A stretch of 64,000 nucleotides of DNA from Elusimicrobia bacterium RIFOXYA2_FULL_47_53 (GCA_001800315.1 MGVE01000006.1:62001-126000), one strand, 5' to 3'. Positions 61,401-64,000 are shown, counted from the stretch's first letter. The notes: generated by a model from the letters alone, not told the origin. Program-made: numbers and translations.

Positions 61401-64000
61401 ATAATAGGTATTGGTGGGAATGTTAATTTCATAGTTTGGCGCGGGCACCTGGACATTGTCCTGGGCTCTGGTGTTGACATAATAGGCAAAACCGCCGTCT
61501 AAGACGGTGGCGTCAATGGCTTTCTCCCAGTATACGCCCGCGGGGCATGTCGTCGGATCCCAGGAACTGCTGTCACCAGTCCAGTCTTTTGAGACCCAGT
61601 TGAGCCAGTTGCCGTCGGAGCGCTGTATTCTTATCTTTACTCCGGCAACGCCTGTCCCGGCTCCGTCGGCGCAGGTACCGGAGGAAAGCGCGACTTTTGA
61701 ATTTCTGAAATCAAGAGCCGAGGGATTTACAATTGTGCTTGTCGGCCTTGACCAGTCTATCCTGAAATACGAGGTAGTCCAGTTGGAAATATTGCTGGCG
61801 CTGTCTATAGCGAGCGCGTAAACATAGTAGGCTCCGCCGTTGGACCAGGCGTTCTGGTCGGCAATTTTTGTGTATATCCACGGCGAGGTTCCCGTAGCTA
61901 CGCTCCAAACAGGGTTTGCCGGGTCCGAGTCAAAGGCGTTTGTGCCGTTCCAGTAGAAACCGCCGTCAATCCTGACCGCGACCTTAACCTGGCTTATGCC
62001 CGCCGGGCCCTGGTCCTGCGAGGTGCCCGATATCGTGGGCAGTGACTGGTAGTAGACGCTGTTCTGCGGAAGAGTAACCGCTACCTGCGCCGGCAGAAGG
62101 TCAATGGTAATATTTACGCCGGCGTTTCCTTCGCCCGCGCCCTCATACTGGGAAACATTGACTACTTTATCTTTGGAACGCGATTTAATCAGGTACTGTT
62201 CGCCGTTCTGCCAGGCGTCGGTGGAAATATCAATTTTCCAGTTCGGCGCTATCCCGTCGGGATAAACCGCGGAATTCCATCTGAGCGCCGTATCGGTCTC
62301 CCAGGTTTTTGTTCCCTCTTTCCAGTAATCGGAATAAGAAACGCGGTATATGGAAACCTCCACGCTTTCCATGCCCGCGCCCGCGGCGCCGTTGTAGTCG
62401 TAAGCCGTGCCGGAAATGACGGGAATATTTTTATATATTTCACCCTCGTCGGGGTAGGACAATACCGAAGCGGGTTCCGTTGAATCATTTTTGAAAGATA
62501 CCGTGGCGCTCGCGCTGCCGGTGTTGCCGGCCGCGTCTATGGCGCGCGCCTTAACCGAATAAGAATGGGCGTCGTCCCAGGAAACCGCTCCGGAATTATA
62601 GGACCAGTTGCCCGCGACAACACCCGTGGAGAACCAAAGCTCGCTGGCGCTGTAAACCCAGCCGGAGCCGTTAAAATATGTCGTTCCTCTGGTAAGGTCC
62701 CTCAGCGAGATCTCGGCCGTCGTAACCGCGCTGTGGGTATCGGAAGCCGTACCGGTTATCATGGCAAGATTCTTATAGGCCTTGCCGGTAAGCGGATAAT
62801 TTACCGTCGCGTCGGGATTCTGCCGGTCAAACTTGAAGTAGCGGATTATCGCCGGGTTCTCGGTTTTATCGGCATTGTCGGTTGCCCACGATTCAACTTT
62901 ATAGGTGCGCCCGGTGGTCCACGCGCTGTGGCTTACAAATTCGCTGTGTGTGTAGGACCACTCGGTAGTGCCCGTAGCGAGCACACCGTTGGCGGGATAG
63001 CTGTAAGAACTCCAGTATTGGGAATAACCGCCGCCTCCGGTCCAGTAATAGGTATCGCCGGTCAGAAGATAACTTATCTTTATTCTCTCTTCCTTAACAT
63101 CCGAATAGAAACCGCCGGGAAGCGCCGTGGCGTCAACGCTGGTACCGGTAATTGTTGCAAGGGAATTATAAGTGGGCGTTCCTGCCGCCGGGATAACCAG
63201 GGCGCTTTGCGGAGCCTCATCGTCAAAGACGAAGGTATTGGAATTGACATTCACGCTGTAAGTATTTGTAATATTTCCGGCGATATCCTCGCCTTTGGCA
63301 TAGACTATGTATTTTCTACCGCTTGTATATGTCACCGCCTCGGTCACTTTCCAGGTTTCCGTTCCGGTTACGGCCCTCCAGTTTTCGCCGCTGACAAATC
63401 CGCCGCCGTTCCAGCTGTCGCCGCTGGGAAGTTCCTTGATTATTACATTTATGCCGGGGTCCTTTACACCGCTTAAATCGTCGGTTGAGGTACCGGTTAT
63501 GGTAGCCAGTGACGAATAGGCTCCGTTATGCGTCGGCGCGACTATATAAACCGTGGGCGCGGCCGTATCAATTGAAATAGTTATCCATGGTTTCGCGGGC
63601 CCGTCCTCGGTATTGTTGGCAAAGTCGCGGGCGCGCGAACGGAAACTGTAGGTCTTGCCGCTGGTCCAGTTGGGCACTGAAACATAATTCCATGATGTAT
63701 TTGAAGCGGCAAGGCTGTTTGTGACAACCCAGGTGGAGGGCGCGGCCTGCCAGCCGGAGCCGTTCCAGTAACCGAAGGTGGCGTTATAGATCTGCAGCTC
63801 GGTCTCTTTTACTCCCGAAGAAGTCACGGAGTCGTCCTGGGCCGTTCCTGAAATTGTGGGAAGAGTAATGTAGAACAGCCCGTCCTGAGGCGTTGTGATT
63901 CCCGAAGCAGGCGGCAGGTTGTCAACGCTGAAATTTCTCGTTGAGGCCGGCGCTTCGTAATTAGCCGACGGGTACGAAACATTATCGTAAGCAACCGTCT
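28170..64000 (-). CDS. Giant secreted repeat protein (N-terminus outside window), C-terminal FlgD-type domain
   Basis: ORF track gives 11,885 aa starting at 63827, but that 'M' is a GTG inside a repeat. Reading the - strand on from 64000 stays open (…TVAYDNVSYPSANYEAPASTRNFSVDNLPPASGITTPQDGLFYITLPTISGTAQDDSVTSSGVKE…), so the gene continues off the window. Ends …VSNFPNPVDTRKGGEEAKTNIVYILNQDAEVTITVYDLLGYEVMNWSF…RVPWDGSNEAGDKVAKGGYIVHIKVKSDRGVVTAIRKVGIIH. Confidence 0.93.
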   Translation of the reverse strand, partial: TVAYDNVSYPSANYEAPASTRNFSVDNLPPASGITTPQDGLFYITLPTISGTAQDDSVTSSGVKETELQIYNATFGYWNGSGWQAAPSTWVVTNSLAASNTSWNYVSVPNWTSGKTYSFRSRARDFANNTEDGPAKPWITISIDTAAPTVYIVAPTHNGAYSSLATITGTSTDDLSGVKDPGINVIIKELPSGDSWNGGGFVSGENWRAVTGTETWKVTEAVTYTSGRKYIVYAKGEDIAGNITNTYSVNVNSNTFVFDDEAPQSALVIPAAGTPTYNSLATITGTSVDATALPGGFYSDVKEERIKISYLLTGDTYYWTGGGGYSQYWSSYSYPANGVLATGTTEWSYTHSEFVSHSAWTTGRTYKVESWATDNADKTENPAIIRYFKFDRQNPDATVNYPLTGKAYKNLAMITGTASDTHSAVTTAEISLRDLTRGTTYFNGSGWVYSASELWFSTGVVAGNWSYNSGAVSWDDAHSYSVKARAIDAAGNTGSASATVSFKNDSTEPASVLSYPDEGEIYKNIPVISGTAYDYNGAAGAGMESVEVSIYRVSYSDYWKEGTKTWETDTALRWNSAVYPDGIAPNWKIDISTDAWQNGEQYLIKSRSKDKVVNVSQYEGAGEGNAGVNITIDLLPAQVAVTLPQNSVYYQSLPTISGTSQDQGPAGISQVKVAVRIDGGFYWNGTNAFDSDPANPVWSVATGTSPWIYTKIADQNAWSNGGAYYVYALAIDSASNISNWTTSYFRIDWSRPTSTIVNPSALDFRNSKVALSSGTCADGAGTGVAGVKIRIQRSDGNWLNWVSKDWTGDSSSWDPTTCPAGVYWEKAIDATVLDGGFAYYVNTRAQDNVQVPAPNYEINIPTNTYYYDTAGPNNYTSSPLTGVWKKTLTAIAGTANDPNIVAGGIPSDIRNVEIAIGRLSDDKYWNGSTGFDSASAVWSTAALTSTAFSSYTWNYSMGGDSFWTNHTSYTVTSRALDMSGNLKWGTTNYFIYDTTAPVSVVTLPTGTLPTYPNENQMPTLSGTASDANIGSVDYVQVQIKHPASGQFWTGSDWGGSTWLPTTYNSGTGVWTYSTLAVNWQPDPESDGENYEIKSRAFDKAANQGADSDAGTFKLIPPKPQSTITTVKDGYFYYQVASIGGTASETGVGIAEAQYAQVQIQRQSDGKYYTSVDTNTYGYWIAQSTWMLTALSIPDWSFSLESAQFVHNSSYTIKTRAVSDANVPEWNPSPFGTDTVPPAPNTIVTIWIDNQVPGIAMALPVNSYHKSLPTISGTASDAPSGVKTIEINIKRADNHYWRVSDSSWTAESVVWNSTNAWSGGVWRLDLGAIPWADGISYTVKARAYDHVSPVANFNATADKNFIYDVSFPTATLTEPLQNIVRSAVAGAAGDCADPAPGLLSKVEFLLQRSSDWRYWKDAPSEGWKLSPAWNPITVYTSSWSWTKPAALDWENNTTYYMAAKAYDSADNSQSQYAVGVSSYSFFMDLEAPSATVSYPTQNSAISPTGPINFSGNITDNLAGGATVELKLTKVDDTTTFYWTGAVWSTSTVTFNAEDLGAGTLSRTWSNSFGNWVSDKQYNFSARGHDAALNTGNAGSWLNGGAGYDFVVDTTPPLSSVNTPQDGASVSSLTSITGTASGDLAGIASVSVSIQRVAGVDGDSNYWSHFQNQWVAFSTWCAVNVTAGTGTKTWDYGISNSAWSDGTRYRLISRSRDRASNYDVLLSTVTLLFDSLPPASAITKPDQSFYGPVNTLPTISGTSQDQPSGGSAINSLVKEVYVRIKRTATPSDEYYSVGNGWTVDSTSWTVVSGTSPWTFTSLAWDDGRIYDVNSRAIDYTDNLAGWTTAQFRWDATVPRVKLSMPNKDWMTALPTISGTAYDWKSVYPNNSGLSKVEVAFQRQDNGDWFVPGSGFLPGTTNWITAQTYSADYSTVTWVVPSVSTPSWSNGITYLVKARATDMSGNISTAADQVFTFDQTPPTLSVTKPDQSYHNTLTTISGTAGDSAGAATGNIEYVQVRVYDQEITKWYSRQYDDFRINFNLPETAWFVATNTSAWEVWFTTFSDVNLNSGRNYSVNARVLDKSGQWSTSYSTKTFLYDNQDPEIIVAKPLSGEYWNASLATLSGTAQDMPFPGSNSGTEGRLIAVRQNTDGTWFDGSGFVSGTPDSKNFGINTGDGDWNYYSANFLSALKSGVSYYVTNQAVDYAGNTQDWYNVGGSTFICDKDAPSAVILAPADPEVFYSSLSTISGTAQDTTAAFGPLKSGVKKVQFLVQDITPGVAEENLYWEYPSGGWTSGTPSTWTAMTADLWVNWSSTDVPNANWKQGHRYKVKTWASDNALPLPGNVQAAVENYFKFDSSAPTAAFVSPVNGRYYTTLASITGTAIDYPQNSLYHSGVQKVEVLIKRNSDSSYWNGSWGAMPGSWPSATLSGDTQATPNFEYTDLPVWESGKSYNISIKATDNINLVGSSVTYTVYFDTHSPVSSVSRPLEDKGYSTADPLTTISGTSADYYEGAGFSYAGVSIIKVSVRLDESPFDPNTASGSDKWWDFAGSTWVVYNYYGGDAATTENTTMGSASIYYNDYPSDPSVAWTLAAPNWISGKKYRIRVKANDNVPSTPNYEAPLSTRTCTVDIEPPLSGSLRPTSGGQYNASGNALTTLSGTALDDLPDNVSYTKIRVYYEETGSPYYWNSTGWQVNVSTWLMTSNLTPGGTYWQYTTQINWISGKTYYLNTSATDKANNAQSIYSATTFYVDTLAPETTIQVPVHLSGYNSLPEIQGISGDDFTGVANVQVLIQDLNNGSYWNGGGWGSSTWNDWTGGTLDAWNYGAPPNITWTSGHRYMVASRGLDNANNQNDTFTVGVSSVIFSYDDIAPSASIVLPANLSTYNSMPTISGTATDDFSGVTEIKVQIAYLLTGDTYYWTGVAFSSNAPTSEISGRVLSPQALYSVWTATSSLPAWESQRYYSIRVRAKDFATNLGARTTVQFLFDRDAPSTTLGAPAASVSYGPSNTLTYITGTAVDTPVDALSGVRDVYIRLSTGPAANPAWFYNEPSHSWQTGSVWNVTMSTPGAGSSSVWGSTSPAFSDQVYYNVNVRALDLAGNLSGWTTRTFLYDSSLPLSSITLPNKQYHKSGELLTISGTAQDPGTNVSGLESVEIAIQYNPEGGNYWDWAAQTFTQGTASYTAVDAGTLADWQQTWHIPSWLDGRTYRIYVMAKDAAQNYQVSATSYTFSYDTSKSTSVVTLPAAGVTYYSSLATISGTAFDSTAGIEETRVALQDIAPNKYWTGSAWEIVPGAMHWPLALGTTDWHYPSGANTIPGWKSGKEYKIIPWTRDNSGNESTGTAKTFRYDDTKPASVVTQPENLKYYRVLPTLSGTAADMVSPDGPYTAGMSLTHIFLKDNTAGLCFDGDNFNTDPANQFAWILPSGTTDWIYSTGFASRLQSGRSYTLASRATDDSLPQNQEIAYTVGVNTITFIYDVGVPTATISYPNQLYANGISMLSGTAVDYLSDISAVDIAVQDLSQGTTWWNGSAWINQPTAYYISATTVPGNPAQWYYNTSGISWSQPRQYKVYARAKDNAIDVTTPDNPNTQLVISSWTFIYDLEKPTATVTYPSTAYANTIPTITGTASDAPAGISRVHVAIREENPLGSWWNGVSTFNASVPVYSTATWLGTRWEWAAPPLRDGYRYLIQARAVDKAGNFGNASTPVLFRFDETSPVAAVTLPANNSWYSSLSTVSGTSSDAFGTGSANVTYQKNPPTGGWWDGSVFTQDEAGAVWQPATVVGGEWYRTPVPSWEDGASYKVVAKTMDNAGNEVDLPYPYAQFTYDSVKPTSTVTSPISGDFYRSGINIAGNSYDGNSGISIVELRIYNVNDNLYWHGSSGWQLNVSSWVPVPSNTVYTSSWAYNTSVSYVPGRTYRVASRAWDIAGSSEAAADVPAYDTEFNYDDAAPQSALTRPLQPGVAQYNYYRSLPTISGTASDLPAGGASGVEEVSIAIENKTKPGSNWWGGADFDQPAAQWFVVTGSETWTYNFNNANWADGQAYLVLSKATDKSKPAPGNIESAFNVTVNSVTYICDRSTPTSTVTWPTNRLITKTLTSISGTSVDTLAGVSQTEVGIYKVTAPSGWWNGSDFTGGEAYYASNPLSSGNTTWAYSGFGTYLTDYSTYTVFSRAYDNALPASGNYETVLASSTFIYDISKPTSTVVLPANFANVNELPTLSGTAYDTFGLSQVRVSVRDLTYPSTYWQGGTLWSSSETFHAATGREVWTLTAPAWSDSTIYQVKSKAYDAAGNEETPGTGQTNTFSFDTNKPYSRVYYPPDGSYFETVTTLTGIASVPFTGIKEVKVLIKCVEGDASRLNKYYDGSGGWQVLPQELSTTWVPAENRWYRDTNLPTWVNAERYQIQSKAYDNALNSEIEPLHAGATWRCDKSGPTSAIVLPAMPEKSYNSIPTISGTANDAYGIMKSYARIFDVSLAQTWDDSLNGGLGDWAAGDNAVWNIAAGTSSTGGTITWSYTIWRSTPSNNHVYRINSRIQDLAGNYETAWTTATFKYDNTAPRAWVSVPGDGTTVSSLPTISGKSREDETNTVLVRAKIRRITDNFYWTFTGWNSASTWNNASGSGAGTIDWTYTHDAFWNTGSGLYPAFESGKSYSIDVESRDEALPAPNSAAFISTCTFTYDNLGPTSEVNLPSENGAYSTLGTISGTSFDATAGPKQVQISVKDLDGGTSRFWYDDGGSKGWQNDIDEYWITITTSSPGNTTVRWDYIEPTLNWTDGHYYRVRVKGTDNINNLEANVSSNTFIYDVTKPTSSITQARKPDGTVVSPLLNQYIQNIKYIEGTALDSHPSLNYSGIPSAGAVEYCVLMESNTVTYENGAPDSGFDYIWNGSTWTQYTGTLNWRTASGGLSWYSEDMTDKWYSGRWYIVKARVTDKAGNTQDDTLTPWIRFSVTLPASQFVVTVNSSDTVAGSLISASVEAKDNNGDRARNYQGRIRFSVDGPISAPGGPEYIYTGGSYQPEEGWAPADFSFTTGDQGLKTFSTLISSETLKLVKAGARTLRATDIDNNTILGQTPLIISAAAPEKLRVLVPGNNRAPGIIGGITSSPVTQTAGSMFTVTADACDKYWNINTSTSTTARLTTSDPYDSPAQQDKALVNGTITYDVTLVQSGSQNITVADTGSTAWSQHTTPAPITVVASNASPKLQVILPNQTAVWGKPPYTDETGGRSTTTVVSQVAGRAFTVTVNACDYYWNLKTNIVSAIQVATSDEYDVEPSTRSLIGGTTTFNVVLITAATQYVWASVYSGTALSSGTSNAVYLRASTDTIKLQLLAPGETAKPGKADEAESNYYGLGAPYGKDSSLATLTAGTTYQVTVNLVDRFYNLVTNATMPEVSLDMSPYAIEENPQSATLSNGTRLFPVNYRVSTGQTNGPASRQAVVTDLGTSSPATAYDPDTVTGIPVAPAPITKLQILVANEAAAPGTAEGKSGSVTAKTAGTAFNVTLRSVDSFWNHNSTGAASVKILSTDPYIQPSVPGGNLSGGQRTVSVTLRKARSDNNDINAVTHDLTVYSDEELGWSSQTITGIPVNPNTTQNRLQVILPGETAAPGHANGKTGTPSPITAGSNLTVTVNATDNQWNRLSGISAGVELVALSDIYAIVPSSANMTEGQFLFTDANAYKPFKAVVQQLRVDDVDNASPIYTSTTTPNFTVVPAAATSLQVLTPSQTNQAGRWSGANNAGSSPFGKTGSVTPKTAGTPFTVTVNACDSYWNISSTNVIVKVLPLISTGVEDPYALATPSTGTLVTSSTHTVVFYTGASAGNLYRYVRAEKFTGNLIAQQGESIQMMPDSAWRLQLLVDGESAVPGKPPYDDSTGGKSGQPDVQTAGTAFTVTVKVTDKYHNTSNPSSDVSILLAATDANDDPFNTADQTLNSGNSYSVTPSWTLITATTIGWTITATDQGSVYNTAQSLPISVVPAADDFPGGKPRKLQVLLPNETASEGRPPYTDISGGKTGGFALQTAGAAFTITVNACDHYWNRIDDAKFNISPVEGNPLVSISLSDVNAPAVSDNSLSNGSNTFSLTVVTAGTFTVTATDIDGVNINYQPYATSIATATAASATKLLVIMPGETVLPGSARGKTGLTTMRTAGQQFTVTVNGCDAYWNRRTDAAAQVLLTSTDIYYSTPSLANLIGGTVQIPITLVTATTHTLTATDMDGTPLTPYTVYGVTVTPNVPAKLQVLLPGETNVGGKYNVSPNGKNGSPSGQTAGAPFNVTVNACDSWWNKTSSVTAVWVETSDSYDISPATQTLISGATVFAVTLVSATDPYNWNNSGWNITAYTQGTMASYTSADVAVAANPDTSDTRRRLQVLLPTESAAPGKSPYTGNTGGKTGSVTGQTAGAGFIVTVQACDYWWNRNSSFNPSTNLTTDDPNDTHPGAKSLANGSTTYLVTLITRNDTGWTIDAAASGYLGYSSPLITVAPNTATKLLVLLPGQSQEWGTYQSAQPGRSGTPDNQTAGTAFKVTVNACDNWFNFQPADVSSVCVGTSDLYDIHASTRQLSAGTTHFWLTLVTAATGHYMVAGDVTAPYMALNTSDELDVVAGAAAKLQVLLPNQTAVPGSGSGKTGTLINQTAGVAFTVTVNATDANWNKQSADISLVRVDTSDNWDIHPDTAALVSGSVTFDVTLVSAGNAHTLTAVDTDSAYLSSNISSPNLTVEANSAQKLQVIVPGETAVQGKYDNGVNAAPFGKINSPSQRTAGSSFAVTVNLVDNYWNRVALNEPWIEITTTDNYDTHPSSRPLVNGTTTFQVALVTSGSDPLSLNQWTVTAADVDGSNPLYTQDVSPNITVGPNTVKKYQVILPGETAAPGKLTGQAGKSDSSVVNSQSAGVNFNIEVRACDDWWNVCDVTPNTTVTTQDTNDSDPTAAPLVNGKRQFSPTLVTATTAGWSITASGAYSSYTTPKIITNPSPGTRLLCLVPNETHNPGSSTGKSGSVINQTAGVPFGVTVLITDDRWNLVASSNSMIALSTEDPFDIHPDSATTTSGVVIFSNVEFHRGVGDSYRITVSTGGGSETASTLTSYRSPYINSTFGDAVKLQILAPGESAEDGSSRGKSGSPSQWLADTSYQVTVRIVDKYWNLNTNTNTTVKLTANDSFYTPPANAGTSFGQAAIWTSLPTATTSGWQITVSTAPGASNEFLISSNTPNIRVTPAPATKLLVLLPGESLLPGSSTGKTGTAAVQTAGAVFAVKVYSTDSRWNQADSTQTVSISYDDSYAPVPSTQELVNGYAVFDSTLIVGNAGPMTASNSTTTITASDVTPGTAFLTAGSAQVQVQPDAANARYLQLLLPGETHKPGRPPYYSGGYTGGGGRLSAPSTLVAGVTYYATVNACDRYWNISSNEHPLVKIVTSDPYDNDPISVSLVNGSKTYPVNLRRATINQNTSISSTTILAFENSATPSYIAEQSTFSVRSEVSGSKLLVMVPNQVHAPGSPTGKNTAFSVAGSTAGVWFAATVHCVDSFNNIVPEANPVVELVSSDPNDGVGAETGLGWDPLNQPLVNGSTVFMLNLVTANTNHYLNARDNDGSNPYYGQANSDYIYVSPGNPTKLQVLLPGETANPNTAAGKTGTPDTITAGQQFYVQVNCTDILWNTNTSANPLVSVRSSDNFDVEPDTLTLVNGTRAYPITLPTASTSQIVFAYDVDFVYSTGTSTSFTIAVDTASRLSVIVPGESYVPGRPPYDGTGGRYGTVASQTAGQTFTITVRATDKYYNPRSDEGNSVSIVTTDPYDIHPTAKALNFGEQTFNITMVTYSTQTIGAIYSGAGISSNTSSGIYMSPNAFTKMQILAPGENMQAGNISTRGRSGTPSQRTAGSAFTVTVNACDNYFNPTTATPDAGVFTNDLYDIEPGTKTLVNGTTTFQLTFATAKVSVASATAAGYLGDYTGSINVVANSPYALQIIVPGESAVNGKFNVDPKGKSGNPDQVFAGVAFDITVRAVDQWYNITTSTPEVTLESSDPSDTEPTPDLLVSGSKVFSFNLVTANMFSVISASDTDGQVPYHVPAISTPVFVSAGSPVKLLALVPGETYMPGTPTGKADSPDTMTAGLAFNTRVYACDAYWNYVPGETSVAELVTTDIYDDLPLNYQQLGLDSNGQAVFTNTLYTASTHTIVANGIGIPVKNGGIPNLQSYTSEIFTLTSSDAVKMMVLLPGETYNPGRAPYTIGGGKSGSPVPQTAGAAFVVTARGVDPYWNTAVSEISQVSITTQDPNDSNPGISSLVGGMQTFSVTMVTASTWTITATDTDGAEPMSVCVSSPVYIRPNTPTRLQVLVPDETADPGTASGKTGTVKHQTAGNPFTLTVNLCDNYWNKVMTGTMPQASLGSTDLYWSTPTAQTLSNGTRTFSAVFVTASTQTITASAGGYTQGVSSSIAVNPNAPTQLLVVLPGETQANGKNTGTLGRSGTPSVQTAGENFTVTVCAVDNYFNLVSTVSQNPITVATSDLNDTDPGNKVMASGQLTAVCKVQTAEPTTVTAADNAAAEPVLASHESSSFNVNPGLPKKLQVIVPGENRVPGSTTGRDGSLPAHVQAGQSFTATVTVCDDYWNMASSAPIINLWTEDPNDVNPSWTGQIFSSGTVDITMVTASTGSVTYRVYVEDVSGALLEHESQGITVDPGVPTKLIAVLEGEDYMGGTPTGRSGTPDVQTAGASFDVRAAICDAYWNPVPNTPIWIGAQSPVDPYDTEPSSSSVDLPSGTALFAFTLRRATTFHYIRVSDVDGNAPLYTAFDSEVFTCIPDSPVRLQILLPGTTAVPGTATGKTGSPDAVTAGVAFNVTVNVVDTFYNVNTTVSPQVHVNTSDSFDIEPDTAALTSGSNVYQLSLKTAATTHIATAVDINSVYLPDSSAQFTVLNSSAARLQVILPGETPLPGSSAGKYGSAQSRIAGQNLTVTVNLTDMFYNRIYSGVDMPTVGVTTWDHVDTDPPSKALISGSNSFSLAPKYASSTWTALASDIDAADPLFMPGVSSDVRVWPDAVHHFHFSDYPTSVVAGSAFSFRLNADDQFHNIVSTGANWDSYAGAARSVRFEAESYASPQNASVPPDYDFLTADAGTHIFSNSLTIRKSGSRWIKAYDLWDNTLSTERSLYSNRPYITVAPGNFFKVVISTNAGDTGTPVGNVEVPAGNLDNYGRKQIIAQLVDPYNNAISSAGLTVYINVLDVFGSTGTVQDGGGNVWASTTTDANGQIGFNPPLYYYVSTLAGDYARIWVGTFTAPGSISSYLAEYKNISGRLITTGGDPYELGFSGVPSSLTAGEESAGITVHRYDVFGNLTKQGAGTIFLTSNSLGANKQFRWPSGAENAVTSIIIADGASEAQFYYYDEMSSLPSGESGRTGQWTLTANAYNVPGTANIVIAPASTIKLAFANSQRTLFANRLVDDNGIVRDFAVQPQDTFANPTISTTTSIFVNLTSDRLPSPTNDFYAFSLSSTPFVATTSIEIATNTYQTRVYYKDTRASDNYTPAGTKPIIQAKETPNQGWTMGQQFVNILPDAISRTAIVSANQTLTAGATSQALLIQTQDQYSNPSPVKLIQSDPGGIGVRFALTSNSSGQKQFWSEGYVAATTGTVAIPVNSHTTSFYMIDTLVGNYTVSADEDPFLPRGWAVAVQTYTVVGGTPYKLVFATPARRLVAGTTLQFYPDFETGQSTTTVIKIQVNDFYGNISPVSSTTIISLRAVSPPVLPNASASKDGISWTPINPTDSPMPLAALTPGQSETGFYFKATLAGTVPLQVTYTGLESATQNQTITPAAPYLYTIEHPFTKANPLSVQQPGPLTVQVRDQYSNKATGDSVNGNYYTGTAIFWNAGSSSTVVTLTPSSFTYTRSVTAEQPEPGKFVNLQVTDLIQEYLMVGASEQNNPNMYGSTYGKIHDDDNGPTGDGRSVSSDHVVTVGVVMTPTDFAPEANNTTKTQFYGQPASLYQGVGTIPSKTAPVAMLRMRVSVMPNDPLVTSTATWSHLTVRRFGTLNFSQIKEISIYKDIDGGETFNGDSVLGDPYSAPDLFISSGVFTDGTNDLILTLNQPQTITKNGQTYFLCIRLPDDATKGATVGLTLPVNAFTLSGSYLARNNFPFSSFESIVAANPAEVFIEPQDICAWYDPDGIGPLVQNKFATVPQGYYATGILRLALWTPELTATWDTLKVQRSGTGSDADIISCRLYEDSNFSKTFEPATDVAISPESTFSQGIALIDLNNRIINQTTQYFFIAYKLADGAEVGKTIGGTLYPDYFGLLDGNMAGASALLHPEQAALFAIESSESMIESTKDSIIIDDVISVAPGLVTQGDTDVPLIGIRLRTDARSVIWQSIKIDRRNTKNANVDSDVANVKVYYDRGVGYLTTALSETTTGLIQLTTTYGFAPSGNLYIGDEILRYYSLDSSAQTVIIAANGRGVLNTAPLKHYAGDQVVATGDSALDKNIDQLISPAPPQKSVFVSSTTTIGLLGPKGGQEILSQASGEGKVYFIAYDIDDFCSLGQFYLGLDIKSTDYFTVNIPKQFAPNNLPVYSEIAQALEYADTVTLSPEDTTLGGSLSQSATNQAIITFTAETSKSEALFNNLVINRMGTATDADVTKVKIWFDGNDDALLNLGTTQDWVIGEGIFGDTGNSGETRITLTTSTIVLEGGYAVQPELWRKLTITAKATKRYFVTYDISDVGEPEKTLGARIAGPTVVSVSAPNFVNPAMPLFDSLERPIVASRRNVTIVPAAINVSALAQPLADNSGTIYVNSVADFPDEGGLVIDSEIIIYSSRTVANNSFTGLTRGAWNTIASAHSAGATVSRSYLQGTVNAPFLKLTASCDGFQVRWYRLKLDRSQPAGLTGYDTDVKQIRVYRDNGNGILDRDPVSGLIAADQLVSSGTAVFTSGSSNIILGGKGESYNPTSQQYESYILINTTPTIYWVTMDIDQTATKGAVLGVRAALFDYVQIGATYRDDGVHRIIDGPITDYPGDPFPFKSGDAFVFATVDTMEVKYEDYKLVSISQNAKSEALMRINLKTTQNTAIWQGLRVDLTGNCIDNDVSMVKVWKDLNGNSILDDADKVVVDGEYPGLLSYGTENFSNKTVTVTLKTPQVIVSSGSGTNYFVTYDMNSLATVGNTVGISIANTGYFIIDSPDLVEFINAAPYLTNQIPISEYHDTITFEPWPWSDPVNNRDILSGVVTNQGDTNLPVMKFRLMTDTADAIWTKMRVERIGTGAPGQPVTGSNADVAYVKIYSDSNFNQTLDIADSLISSGTDQFPLDAVGPTVDITLMAPQTLRPTPQVFFVVYDIALTATANDSVGIRVKDRSWITVSQPNLVNPFPVTAPFNSLGYFDSSLAQISPLNITVQGESIAPLVKLPGDTDVGILKLRFVSNSHTITVSSIAVQQTGSIETSPTTAGYYPGIGDGDFSRLKLWLDNGDGEFNAKSDTLLSNIPHRSWVIANSLDPNLVGNFSGALAILQCGVQVDTTGKTFFVSADMGLTDLGGRTVYRHTAGLKLTSYDSLKIIPVTAVSSTNNAFPYKSANTTIADVFITDVDVRPDKEGIQEKAWHNSNTTVGAKWEIIKVDQANVKAFKAAIGSQPNNVQATLGMGENGWSSTDKQTIEIKGLSLSEPAVVFLAEDVLTSKTEGSITVEYPDGHPKKGSNPTDLFDNSGYLTIGLEIISYSGKTATTFTGIARGAMETPIESHYKGEQVTNKAYFFKVKAETDLAGETPEKWAVVRIDLTAPSSPSNVMPGPARTGIPAEEGKFEIQWSHAKDYESGVELYEIQERVDTNPVWKTIDVVAGDKMSINVGDTVANNIQGEPLADEPRAKGHFLYYRMRAKNNAGSWGPWSAPSAPAATSLPDEVISSVSNFPNPVDTRKGGEEAKTNIVYILNQDAEVTITVYDLLGYEVMNWSFSPGQEGGKRGANRVPWDGSNEAGDKVAKGGYIVHIKVKSDRGVVTAIRKVGIIH
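29400..34350 (-). repeat. Repeat family C in the giant protein: ~8 units with Asp-rich D-x-N-x-D-like loops
   Basis: Units such as AIWQGLRVDLTGNCIDNDVSMVKVWKDLNGNSILDDADK, AIWTKMRVERIGTG…SNADVAYVKIYSDSNFNQTLDIADSL, ALFNNLVINRMGTATDADVTKVKIWFDGNDDALLNLG. Confidence 0.75.
34400..36990 (-). repeat. Region of degenerate filamin/invasin-like units in the giant protein
   Basis: Recurrent VxAGxxxxFxxxxxDxFxNxxS (SVVAGSAFSFRLNADDQFHN, LTAGEESAGITVHRYDVFGN, LTAGATSQALLIQTQDQYSN, TVIKIQVNDFYGN, GPLTVQVRDQYSN). Confidence 0.65.
36990..48815 (-). repeat. Repeat family B in the giant protein: 32 units
   Basis: Counted by eye: 32 units of KLQVLLPGETAxPGxxxGKTGTPxxQTAGxxFxVTVNACDxYWN…SDxYDxxPxxxxLxNGxxxFxVTLVTAxTxxxTAxDxD; about 123 aa per unit; boundaries approximate. 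Confidence 0.87.
49180..64000 (-). repeat. Repeat family A in the giant protein: ~40 Ig-like units
   Basis: Consensus by eye: SLPTISGTAxDxxSGVxxVxVxIxxxxxxxYWNGxxW…W…WxxGxxYxVxSRAxDxAGNxE…FxYDxxxPxSxVxxP; about 124 aa per unit; boundaries approximate. Confidence 0.85.

Noticed and set aside
28505-63519. Numerous + and alternative-frame ORFs across the giant gene, up to 303 aa (62565-63476)
   Set aside because: Shadow ORFs of a 35.8 kb repeat-coding frame. They recur with repeat periodicity and have no domain signatures.
63825-63827. Apparent start codon of the giant ORF at 63827
   Set aside because: It is GTG inside a repeat unit (…TISGTAQDDSVTSSGVKE…) and the frame stays open to 64000, so it is not a plausible translation start.
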